DNA from: Colius striatus
Lineage: Eukaryota; Chordata; Aves; Coliiformes; Coliidae
Reading direction: 5' to 3'
NCBI RefSeq assembly: GCF_028858725.1
Contig: NC_084773.1
Span: 7,430,350 to 7,494,349 of the forward strand
DNA: 64,000 bases
Part shown: one piece after another, positions 1 through 28,858 of the stretch
Layout: each line of letters begins with the position of its first letter
Numbering within the stretch: position 1 is the stretch's first letter
Position numbers and translations under genes: made by a program
Notes under the pieces: generated by a model
Database searches by the model: none
What the model saw: only the letters and a program-made list of their open reading frames with translations
Told to the model about the DNA's origin: nothing

Positions 1-3000
1 AGACTCCCCCAGGCCTGTCACAGTGTGGGTGCCCAGCACTGGCCATCACGCCCCCAGCCAAGCCCTGTAAGGATGGGCAAAGTACCTGGTGATCTGGCCT
101 GCAGTCCTGGCTTGTTCTGCCTGATCCTACCCTGCTGAGGGTCAGCCTGTGGGCACCCTGCAAACACAGAAGGCTGCCCCACAATACCCATCTGAGTTGG
201 GGGGCACTGGCAGCACAAGGGAGGGATCATTCCTGTGAGTCAAATCCCCGGGGTACGGCAAGGGGCGGCTGCCTGGCAAGGAGCAGGGTAAGCAGAGGGT
301 TAAGCAGCGTCTGGCAGGCGGGAAGAGGAGCGAAGGGAGGGGGGAGAGCTGGAGGAGTTTGTTTAATAGCTGGAGACAAGCTATGCAGCTGTGCAGGTCA
401 GACGGGCCCTGCAGCCCACCGACCCCTGCAGCTTCCCCCTGCCCGGGCACCGCAGGCCCCCTGGGCTGCCCCAGGTCTGGGGAGGAAGGGTAGGCTGCCT
501 GGCACAGGGCTGGCAGCTGGGGAGCATCAGCAGGGTTATATAAAGCAAGAATGCTTCGCCCAGCCGCAGGACACAGAGGGTGATGCATGCCAGCCTGGCT
601 GGGAAAGGCAGTGCTGCCCATCCAGCTGGCAGCAGCAGCAGGGGGCTGGCACCACAGCACAGCGTGCCAGGGATGCTTTGGCATCGGGGCACAAAAGGGT
701 TAAGCAGGTCCTGGGATCCCTGTGGCCTCTGTGGGGTGGGTGATATCAGGCTGGTCCCCAGGCTGACATGGAGGGACCACCAAACCTGCTCAGGCATCTC
801 CCTGTCACTAGACTGCTGCCATTGCCCAGTTCCCTCCTGGCATCCTTCTCCTCCCTGGGGACAATTATCCCAGCATCTGCTGCCTGGGGCAGGCGAGACA
901 GGGGACCCCCGGCCCCGAGGAGGAGGCGTGAGACGACAGGCAGGAGGGAGACAGATGGCACGGGCTGTGCTGAGGCATCCAGGAGCAGCCTGCGGCCTGG
1001 CACCACCATGCAGCAGGGCCAGGGGGAGAGGGGCCAGGGAGGGAAGAGGGAATGGGAATGGGGATGGAGACAGGAGTGGGAATGGCAGTGGGGACAGGAA
1101 CAGGGATGTGGACAGGGATAGAAATAGGAATGGGGACAGGGACAGAAATAGAAATGGAGATAGGGATAGGAATGGGGCCAGGACAGGTAGGAATAGGGAC
1201 AGAAACAGGGATAGGGACGGGGATAGAAATGCGAATGAGAACAGGGATAGGGATAGAAATAGGAATGGGGACAGGGAAGGGAATGGGGATAGGACCAGTG
1301 ATGAGGACAGGGTAGGTGGTGTCATCAACAGGTCTGTGGGCAAGGGTTGAGGAGACAGAAACCAGGTGTCAGGGGCTGGGACAGGGCGGGCAGCTGCCCT
1401 CAGCAGCAGCGAGAACATGGCCACGTCTCCCATCCCTGATGTGGGGCAGAGCTCACGGGGAGGGGGCTGAGAGCCAATGTGTGAATGGGGCATGCAGCGA
1501 GCCTCCCCTCAGAGAGACTTGGAGGTGGAAAGTGGCTGGGGGCCAATTAACCTCACTGGTTAATTAGGACAGGAAGCCACAGGCTTAAACTGTAGTGGGG
1601 AAGAAGGAAGTTATGGGGGAAGGCTGATTTATAACGATGGGGACCTGGGAGAGCAGGCAGTTAATGGCTCAGTTCTGAGTTAATGATACACTGGCTGGGG
1701 CCAGGACCCTTTCCCTGCCAGCAAGCCAGGGTTCATGGGGACTCAGTTGCCTGGCCCTGGCTCCTTTGCAGGTCTCTGGGACCCCCATACCCATTCTGGG
1801 GGCCCAGAGACCTGGGAAGGTGGCATGGATCAGGGCTGGGCACCTCTCTGCTGCACTGCAGCATGCTGCAGCTCCAGGGAGCACTCGTAGCCTCCCCAGC
1901 ACCAGGCAGGTAGCGGGAGGGAGAAGGGGGGGTGGTGTGAGCAGCCTATGGCTGCGACTGGCCCAGTTTAATTCACCGCTAAATGTGTGTCACCACCCCC
2001 AGAACTGCAGCCAGGGGCCAAGAGGCTGTGCTGGAGCCCAATGGCCAGAGGATGCCGCAGGGCTGGGGAGGCCGGGTGACCTGCCACTACTGCAGGCGAG
2101 AGGGTGCCCCAAAGCATCGCCCAGCTCGCCAGCTGCGAGGAGAGAAAGTGAGACAAGAAATTCAGGCCAGCCTTTGTGTTTGGACCAGATCACGAGAGAC
2201 TGAGGCTGTGAGGGGAAAATGAAACCTCTCCTTAGAAATTCTTTTATCCCAGGAAGCTCCCGCGTATCGTGTTTCGGGCCATTTATTTGTCCTGCTGCCT
2301 GGGGCCGCCTCTCCCACACACAGACTGGGAACAGGCCACAGATTCCTCGTGTTTTCAGAGAAGCACGAGGATGAGGAACAGAGCCTGCTTGTTTCTGAGG
2401 GACTTCTGATCACGGCAGGGCTGGAAGCAGACACTCTCGCTGCCTCCTCCTCGAGCCCTGGTGGGTGCCCAGGTGCCAAGGTGGCCCTGCTTGACTGTAG
2501 GCCCTGTCCCACAAACTGTCCCCTCTCCCTGCCGTGTAACTGGGGGAGTGGAGGGGCAGGGGGATAGGGCCCGGGGCTGCACTCAGGAGAGGAATTCCTC
2601 CAGCTTGCAGGTGCCTAGTGCTCTCTTGCCCTGTGGCCCTTATGCTGGTACAAGCCCTGGCTCTAAGGAGTCACCTGCACCACCCCAGGGAAATGATAGT
2701 CCAGGCCCACCCACTCACATGACGGCATCTTCCCCTCCAGTACCCCTTTTTGTGCTTTCTCAGCATCCTTAACGCCTCGTTACCCCGCGTGGGAGCAGGG
2801 TAGCAGAAGGAGAGGAGGCAAACCTGTGGATCCCTGAGGCCAAGGGGGAAGGTCTTGCTAAGGTGTGGGGGCCAAGCTCCGTGGTGCTTGCTGTGCAGCT
2901 GGTAGGCAGGGATTTCCCAGGGGCTAGTGGGTCCTGGAGCAGAGTGGTGCCTGGGGGAAAGGTCCGGAGGAGAGATGCCCCAGCAGCCAGCAGGTCCTGG

Positions 3001-3130
3001 AGCAGAGGGATGATGGGCACCAGTGCTGGGTCACCTGTCCACCCCTGGGCTGAGGGACAGGAGTCACTGGGGTGGGAGTAACCGAGGTGGGGCCGAGAGA
3101 AGCAGCCCCACTCCCTGCCCAAGGAGATGC
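1..3130. other. Intergenic region upstream of SEMA3F; no gene recognised
   Basis: No reading frame here resembles a known protein, and the open frames are the chance kind expected in GC-rich DNA. It contains a purine-rich tandem repeat (1041-1312). It also contains two relatively AT-rich patches, 1545-1690 (with GGTTAATTAGG) and about 2150-2360, that could be conserved non-coding elements. In human the gene upstream of SEMA3F is RBM5, but I see none of its exons here. Confidence 0.6.
1041..1312. repeat. Purine-rich minisatellite (GGGACAGGGATAGRAATRG-like units)
   Basis: About 270 bp of almost pure purine on the + strand, built from degenerate 6-, 12- and 18-bp units such as GGGACA, GGGATA, GAAATA and GGAATG. 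All three forward frames stay open over much of it and give low-complexity Gly/Asn/Arg/Asp or Met/Gly/Thr translations, which are repeat artefacts. A long homopurine-homopyrimidine tract of this kind can form triplex (H-DNA) structures. Confidence 0.85.
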
Positions 3131-3149
3131 CGTTTGTATGAGGCAGTTT

Positions 3150-3746
3150 CTCGCTGGAGCTCTCACAAAGCCGCCGGCTCGCCCGGGCTCGGCTCCCGGC
3201 TGCCTCCCACCGCCCCCGGCTGCCCCCCGCCGCCAGCCTCGGCAGACAAAGGAGCGACGGCGCTTTATTTATTCGCTTCCTTTCCCCGGGACTGATGAGA
3301 GAGCGATGGTCGCCGGAGTCCCACCGACCCACTCGCGGTCCGTCACGGCGGGGCACCGCCGGCACCGCGCAACAAAAGGCCGGAGCCGGAGGTGAGCGGC
3401 GGGGGCGGCGGCGGGGCTCGAACCCGCGACCCTCACCCGCGGCCGGCGGCGGGCGGGGCCACGCAAACGAGACGGGCGTGGCTATGCAAACGAAGCCCCC
3501 CGCGGCGCCCCGCGCACGAGCCGCGGCGCCCACTCGGGGCCGGTCGGTCGCCGCCGCCCCGCCCCGCCCCGCGCCCCGCCCCGCCCCGCCCCGCGCCGCT
3601 CCACGGGCCGGGGCCGCGGCGGCGGCAGTCGCGACCGCGAGATGGCGGGGGGCCGCGGGTGCCCGGCGCGGCGTTGAGCCCCGCCGCCCGCCACACACCC
3701 CCCGCCCCGCACCGCGCCGCGCCGCGCCGCCGGGACCCCCGCAGAG
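3150..3746 (+). promoter_or_regulatory. SEMA3F CpG-island promoter
   Basis: A very CpG-dense stretch begins near 3150 and continues past 4500. It holds a run of GC boxes (repeated CCCCGCCC, about 3557-3600), two octamer-like elements (CACGCAAACGA near 3470 and TATGCAAACGA at 3483-3493) and a YY1-like AGATGGCGGG at 3640-3649. No TATA box is evident, as usual for CpG-island genes. The exact TSS cannot be read from sequence; a start somewhere in 3500-3640 is inferred. Confidence 0.6.
3605..3746 (+). other. SEMA3F probable non-coding first exon (5' UTR)
   Basis: A strong donor (GCAGAG/GTAAGG) ends a GC-rich segment at 3746. The first coding exon has a good acceptor at 6826 (CTCTTTGGCAG) that leaves 48 bases of 5' UTR before the start codon, so an upstream non-coding exon is required and this is the best candidate. 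The start coordinate is a guess. It contains a 12-codon upstream ORF (3642-3677, stop included) inside the YY1-like ATGGCGG motif, which could dampen translation if it lies downstream of the TSS. Confidence 0.5.
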
Positions 3747-6700
3747 GTAAGGGCGGGGGCGGCCGGCGGAGCGGGGGCCCGGCGTTGGGGGGGGGAAGGA
3801 CGCCCCGAGAAAAACTTTCCACGTTTCGGAACTCATGTGTGTGTGCGCGTGTGTGTGTCTATGCGTCCGTCCCCCACCCCGCCGCAACTTGCCGGTGAGG
3901 CGGGCAGGTGAGGCGGGGAGGGGGGGTGGTGCCTGCGGTCCGGTGCTGGGACCCCTGCCCCGAGCTGGCGGCGACAACCGGGTGCTTTGTAGCCCCCTCT
4001 CTCCCCGCGCCTGGCAGGAGAGGAATATCGGAGTGGGGGGGTTCTGCCGGTCTCCCCATCCCGCGGGAGCCCGCGGCTGGGCAGGCGCACCTCGGCTCCA
4101 CTCGGGGCGGGAGGGTGGTCCGCGGGGGTCACGGTGCAGGCAGGGACGGAAACTGGCAGGGAGCTCCTAGGGCATGGGGGCTGCGGCAGGGCTCGGCGGC
4201 GGTTGGGCACCCGAGGATGATGAGGCAGGGGGACACTCACCAGGGACCTCCTCCCTAGGACCGTGCAGCCGGTGGCGTGGGGCAGCCGAAGCCCGCGCCG
4301 GTGGGACCCCGAGCGCCGGTGGGACCCCCTGTCCCGGCGGGACCCCGAGCGCCGGCGGGCCGGGGGTGCGGGGAGGGCAGAGCGGGCAGGGGACAGGCGG
4401 CTGTCCCTGGGGACAGGCCAGGCGTGCCTTGCCGGAGGGCCGGCGGCGCAAACTTGTGCAAAGTTATTCCCCGGGTGCGACGGGCCGCGATGGACGGTTA
4501 ACGTTGTGATTTGATTTTATTTCTGATTTCCCCCCCCCGGCCCCTGTTCCCGCCGGGGGCACCGTGGGCGCCATGGCCGGGAGCTGGGGCGGGCTCCCCT
4601 CCTGCTGCCCATCCTGCCTCTAATTTCTTTTCCCTCCCAAAACGTTTCCTGCTCGCTGGCCTCGCTCCCGAGGCCGCCGGAGCCAGGCGTACGGGCAGCC
4701 CGACCTTCGGGCCCCCCAAAGCAGCCCCCGGCTCTCGGCCCCCCAAACGAGTCCCCATTTCAGCTGAGAAAACCTTTCCCTCATCGCTTCGGCTCGGCGG
4801 CGCTCAACTGCCCGGCCTGGGGAGGGGGATAAAGCCGCGAGGGATTTTCGTCTCCCTGCGGCGACACCGGCGATGACCAAACTTTAATTGCCAAAAAAAC
4901 CCCCCTCAACCCCGGCCAGCTCGGGTGCCTGGCGGGGGGGAACGTGGCCGCTCTTCCCTGGAGTTCCCAGTTTCCCCGGAGCGCAGATGACCCTGGCAAT
5001 ACGAGATTTCCCGGCCAAGGTGCGCTCCGATGGGCCGTTTCCCCTGTTTGCTTCCTTGGAATTTGCCTTTCCCGGCCGGGCCCGGGTGCTCCCCGCTCGC
5101 TGCCGGCCCTTTCCCCCCTCCTCGCCCTGCGCTCGCTGCGCTCCCCTCCTCTCCCTCTTTTCCTTTGTTTGCCATCTCGCTCCCTGTCTCTGACGCGTAC
5201 GCCGCTCCATCCAAATGCAATAGTGGGATTTGCCAGAATTATTTCCTAAAGCTGCCGGGGAGAGGGGGGGAGGTTTGCATGATTGGGGAGGGGGGGGCGG
5301 GAAGGGAGAGGGGGGGCGGTTATTTAACTGCAACCAACTGGAGTTTTGGCTGGCGGAGGAATTGGGGACTCGGGCTGTCCCGGCTCCGCGCTGGTGGGAA
5401 GGGCAGAGCCTGGGAACGGGTGGGAGACGAGGGGGGCGCAGGCTGGAAGGGAACCGAATGCCAGTACAATGGAGCAGAGCTGGGTGTGCTCACGGGGAGA
5501 AGGGCAGATTGAAATATTTACTGACTCCAAAGGCAAGGGGAAGAACAAAAATGTAAACGTCGAGCCCTGGGGAGCAGAGGTGCTGCCAACGGTGTGGGGC
5601 TTGCCCTGCTGCTCGAGGAAGTGGCGCTGGCGGGGTCGCGGGGGTGCCCGCCTGCTGGTTCCGCTGCCCACTCGGGGCCGGGGCGGGCATCGTGGGGGCT
5701 GTGCAACCCGAGAGGGGTCGGCGGGACCGCTCGGGTGGGCTGCAGGCAGAGCCCAGGGGTGCAGAATTGTCTCCCTGGCAGCTCAGCGTCGTTCCTGGGG
5801 TGCCCAGAAGGGTTCCTGGCCATCCACCCGGCATCTCTCCATGTGCTCATCCCCTGTGAGGCTGTGCGGTGGTTACTGGCGGAGCTGGGGAGGACATTTC
5901 CCTATGGAGGTCACACGGCAGAACCCCCTAGAGCCCCTTTGGTTGGGCACTCCCCGGATGCCCGAGCCCACCCGCGTGCCAAAGCACAGCACATCCCACC
6001 CTGGGTGTGTGGCTCCCTGGGGACACGAGGGTCTTCCTACTGCCAGCCTCCTCCCAAACCCTGCCCTAAGCCTGCCGGAGCCCCTGGGGAGGGTGCTGCC
6101 TCGGGAGGGGGCCCTGTGCCCGAGGGGGGGCAGCGGGGGCACCACGCCGTGCTGTGCCGTGCCATGCCGTGCTGGGGTGCGTGTGTGGCTTGCTGGAGGC
6201 AGCTTGGCCGGCTGCGCTCAGTGCCGGAGCCCCAGGGAGTCCAGCTGCCTGGCACACAGGCAGGGCTTTTTTTTTTCCCCCCCCCTTCTTTTTCTTCCTC
6301 TTTTATTTATGAAAAAAAAAAAATCCTTTTTTTTTTTGTACGTTCTTGGAATAATGAAGTCCAGATTTCCTTCATGTTGGAAAGATTTGATCCCCGCTCT
6401 GCTCGCTGTGCCTTCGCTGGGGGCAGGGAGGAGAGGTGGGGAGAAGAGGGCTGGGGCTGGGAGCCCTCTGGGTGCTGGCGTGGGGGGAGCCTGCCCGACG
6501 GGGTGGGGATGCTGCAGGCTGGGGGGGGTGAGGAGGGGGATGCTGCTCACCTGGGCAAGACTCGCAGGCTTGAGGAGGGGAGTGTGCTGCAGCGGTGCTC
6601 GCCGCCGCGCTCGCCTCGCCCTGCACGCTGGGCTTGGCATCCAAGGAGGTGAGGCTGGGTACCCCCTGATTCCTACTCCCCAGCCTGCAGAAAGGGCTTC

Positions 6701-6826
6701 AACTGAGCTCCCACTCCCCCCGAAGCAGCCTCGAGTCTCTGGTGTGCTGGTGGGGGATGGGGAGATGTGGGGCTGGTGGTGGGTGCAGCAAGCTGACGTC
6801 CTTCCCCACTGTGCCCTCTTTGGCAG
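3747..6826 (+). other. SEMA3F intron 1
   Basis: The first kilobase or so is still CpG-rich. Two homopolymer blocks lie at 6266-6340 (T, C, A and T runs interrupted by TTTATTTATG). Nothing coding was recognised; the long open frame at 5346-6914 has no recognisable protein content and reflects high GC. Confidence 0.5.
6266..6340. repeat. Homopolymer/pyrimidine tracts in SEMA3F intron 1
   Basis: Consecutive runs of T, C, mixed T/C, then a 12-base A run and a T run. This is simple sequence, possibly the worn tail of a retroposed copy, although no body of an element is recognisable beside it. Confidence 0.6.
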
Positions 6827-6874
6827 GCTTGGCCCCCAACCCGGACTCCCCTCGAGCCCAGGCGTGTGCCCACC

Positions 6875-25903
<19,029 letters not shown>

Positions 25904-26845
25904 AACCGTCATCAGGGACTTTGCTAGCACAGTGGTCTATTTTTCCCCCCTTTTAATATTAAAAATATCTATAAATAAATATATATATATATATATATAT
26001 ACACACATTGAGGCACACACACAGACACACACACAGACACACACACACACACACACACACACGCTCCCCCGCGGCGGGAGGCCATATTTATTTGTGGGTT
26101 GTACATAGTCACTGAGGTGATGTGACCCCCCCACCTCCTGGCCCATGGGGCAAATGGGGAGCCCTGGGGGGGCTGCAGACAGCATTGCTGCCTTCCCCCT
26201 TGCTGCAGGACCATGGGATTCTGGTGTGTGGGGGTTGCCAGGCCCCGTGGCCACCGTCTCCTCCTGGTGTGGGACACGGCACTGCACTGGGACCTGGAGG
26301 TACTGGATCCTGGTATGGGAGGGGGTGATGCTATGGGAAAGCCAGGAGAAGATGAGGCAGGGGGAGAGGTGGTACCAAACAAGATCTGACTCCATAACGT
26401 GGATATGTCCATGTCTGAGTTTCCACACACAGTTATTGAGGAGCAAACGTGTTCCACAGGGAAGCTGAGAACCAGGCAAACCTGGGAGAGAGGAGCTGTG
26501 GTGCCCAGGGATTGCTGCCCTGGCCCATCCCCGGGGCTTGGAGGCAGGACACAGGACCCTTGAGACAGAGCCTGGGTGTCTAGGCCACACTCAGGGCTCA
26601 GTGGGGGGCTCTGGGTAGGGAAGGAGAAGGGGCTGTATGAGGGTCAAACCTGGAGCAGCCAAAATTCGAGGGTGCCCATGGGTGCTGGGAGCATGCAGCC
26701 CATCAGCCTCCCCCTTGGGGCACCTCAGCAGGTGGAGGGTGTAAATAGCTGTATATGGGGAGCACAGGGGTGAGGAGGGCTGAGCAAGTGCCCTCCACCA
26801 CAGCCAGGGCACCCCAAATAAACACTGGCTTTGGGATGGACGCGG
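25904..26845 (+). other. SEMA3F 3' UTR
   Basis: Extends from the stop codon to the distal poly(A) signal AATAAA at 26817-26822, followed about 20-40 bases later by a GT-rich element (TGCGTGTGCTCTGTC). A proximal AATAAA at 25974-25979, just before the TA/CA microsatellite, would give a 3' UTR of only about 90 bases. The end coordinate is an estimate. Confidence 0.65.
25978..26062. repeat. (TA)n(CA)n compound microsatellite in SEMA3F 3' UTR
   Basis: A TA run about 24 bp long is followed by interrupted CA repeats (CACACAGA). It lies immediately 3' of the proximal AATAAA. Confidence 0.95.
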
Positions 26846-28540
26846 GCGCCTGCGTGTGCTCTGTCGGGGATGCAGGGGGCCCTGGGCACACAGGGCAGGG
26901 CACCGGGGGGCAGGAAGGGTGCTAGGGGGTGGGCACTGGGCAGGATGGGGGCACGGGGAGGTGGGAGTTGTGGGGTGGTACTGTCTGTGTGTTAGGGGTA
27001 TGCTGGAGTGGGCTGGTGGCCAGGACTGGCTCTTACTGGAGGCACTGGTAGCACTCAGAGTCGGTACTGGGCACGCTGGGGGAAGCAGTGGAGCACTAGG
27101 ATTTGATACTAGGAGAGGATATTTAGTGGTGCTGGGGGCATGAGGTGGGAGACACTGCCGGGGTCACCAGAGGTGGTACTGGGCTGTACTGAGACACTCC
27201 TTGGACATTAGAACTTGGTGGTGGGAGCACAGGGTAAGGGAGTGATAATGAGCTGTACAGGGAATACTGGGGATGGTAGTGGGTGAGACTGAGCTGTACT
27301 GGGGCCATGCTGGTTTGTATTGGGGATAATGGAGATGGTACTGGGCTACTCTGTGCAGTTCTGGGAGGCACTAGAGTTAGTGCTGGGAAGTCCTGAGCTG
27401 TACTGGGGCAGTACTGGGACACTGGGACTGGGACAGGGCTGTACTGGGGCAGTACTGGGCTCTACTAGGGCTGTGCAGGGCTGTACTGGGGTGGTATTGC
27501 GCTATACTGGTACTGCTCTTTACCATATTGGTCTGTACTGGTCTGTACTGACACATAGTGGTGTGTACTGGTGCAGTACTGGTCTGTACTGACATGTAAT
27601 GGTGTGTACTGGTCTGTACTGATCCGTACTGGTCTGTACTGATACGTACTGGTGTGTACTGGTCCGTACTGGTCTGTACTGATACGTACTGGTCTGTACT
27701 GATCCGTACTGGTCTGTACTGATACGTACTGGTGTGTACTGGTCCGTACTGGTCTGTACTGATACGTACTGGTCCGTACTGGTCCGTACTGGTCCGTGCT
27801 GGGGGTGCTGGGGGCGGGGCCGGACTGTGATCTGCGCTGTGTCCGTTCGCCCCCTGGCGGCCATGCACGGTACTGCAGGAGCCCCGCACAGCCGGGGGGG
27901 TAACGGGGACAGAGGGACACTGGGGGTCTCCGGGAACACTTCTACTGGGGTGGCTACAGTGGCAAAGGGGAAGTGCTGGAGACTCTAGAGGGGTAAATTG
28001 GTGGCCTGCGGACACTGGAGAAGGGCACGGGGGTGGCACTGGATGTTGGGCAGGTTTGAGGGGGGCATGTCCTGGGGGCACTAGGAGGACTAGTATTGCC
28101 TGGGGACTCTGGGGCAGTACTGGGATTTGTCCTTGGGATACTGGGGAGAGTCGGAGGGGACTGGGGCTTCCCAAGGACCATGTGCAGATGTTGCTGGGGG
28201 AGTCTGGGGGCTCTCAGGAGTGGGTGTGACACTGGACACTGGGAGTAGGCTGATGGGACGCCAAGGAGGGCACCCAGGGGACTGAGGACGCTGAAAGGGG
28301 TGTCTTGGAAGGGGTCTTGAGGACACAAAGTGAGGTAACTGGGGCTGACATTTGATCATGGGAGGGGTGCACCTGGGGATGCTGGGCATAGAGACCTGGG
28401 GACACTGGTGGGGGGCTATGGGCACTGGTCTGGAGTGGGGGCCACAACCAGCATCAGATAGAGACAACAGGGACATTGCCACTCACTACCCCCAGCCCTG
28501 CCCGGCCCCAGCAGAGCTCCCCAGCTCCAAGCCCGCTGAG
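26846..28540. repeat. SEMA3F-GNAT1 intergenic spacer, mostly GGTACTGGG-type minisatellite
   Basis: From about 26900 to 28450 the + strand is dominated by words such as TACTGGG, CACTGGG, GGGGACACTGG and TACTGGTCT. This looks like one old tandem expansion at several stages of decay, with a dense young core at 27520-27803. No gene was seen. The long - strand open frames (repeated Ser-Thr-Asp-Gln-Tyr) come from the repeat and are not a protein. Confidence 0.75.
27520..27803. repeat. Dense core minisatellite, 10-bp GTACTGGTCT/GTACTGATAC units
   Basis: About 28 near-perfect 10-bp units, each containing the palindrome GTAC. Variants (TCT, TCC, TGT, ATAC, ATCC) alternate in higher-order patterns. 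Because 10 is not a multiple of 3, a 30-bp super-period keeps reading frames open. Confidence 0.95.
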
Positions 28541-28858
28541 CAGAGTCAGGTCACTTCTGCCTTGCCCCCCCGCGGCAGAAGCGCTGACGGCGGGAGCCGC
28601 GGGATTGCTGAGCTCAGCCGGCTGCAGATTTAGGGGGGTTTATCCGGGGAGGGCAGGCAGGAGGGGGGGGGCCCGGCTTAAGGCGCAGGTGCTGAGCGCA
28701 GCCCCCCTGGACCTTGTCCCCGTCCTTGGCCCACTGTGGGCGGGCGGCAGTCGGCGGTGGGCGCGGGAGCGCTGGAGGCGGCGGGGGGCTGGAGCTCGCT
28801 GCCCATCCTGGTGCTGACTTCCAAGGAGCGGGTGAGCCGCAGGGCTGCGGGGCCGAGG
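28541..28858 (+). promoter_or_regulatory. GNAT1 promoter/5' UTR with MARE/NRL-like palindrome
   Basis: Contains TGCTGAGCTCAGCC at 28606-28619, a near-perfect Maf recognition element (TGCTGAnnTCAGCA), which is the type of site bound by NRL. It is directly preceded by GGGATT (28601-28606), resembling the CRX/OTX core GGATTA. NRL plus CRX control of rod genes, including transducin, is established in mammals. No TATA box is obvious and the TSS is not located. The MARE lies about 240 bases upstream of the start codon. Confidence 0.5.

Noticed and set aside
580-1350. 256-codon + strand open frame with Asn/Arg/Asp/Gly repeats
   Set aside because: It runs through the purine minisatellite; composition is that of the repeat and neighbouring frames are open too.
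3413-3440. tRNA-like T-arm on the - strand (GCGGG-TTCGAGC-CCCGC)
   Set aside because: The T-arm fits perfectly, but no A box, anticodon arm or matching acceptor stem lies upstream. It is probably chance in CpG-rich DNA.
2769-3977. 402-codon - strand open frame
   Set aside because: It covers the SEMA3F CpG-island promoter; Arg/Ala/Pro/Gly bias reflects GC content and no domain is recognisable.
27377-28174. Long - strand open frame rich in Ser-Thr-Asp-Gln-Tyr repeats
   Set aside because: It is the translation of the 10-bp minisatellite and is open in several frames at once because of the 30-bp super-period. There is no start context or homology.
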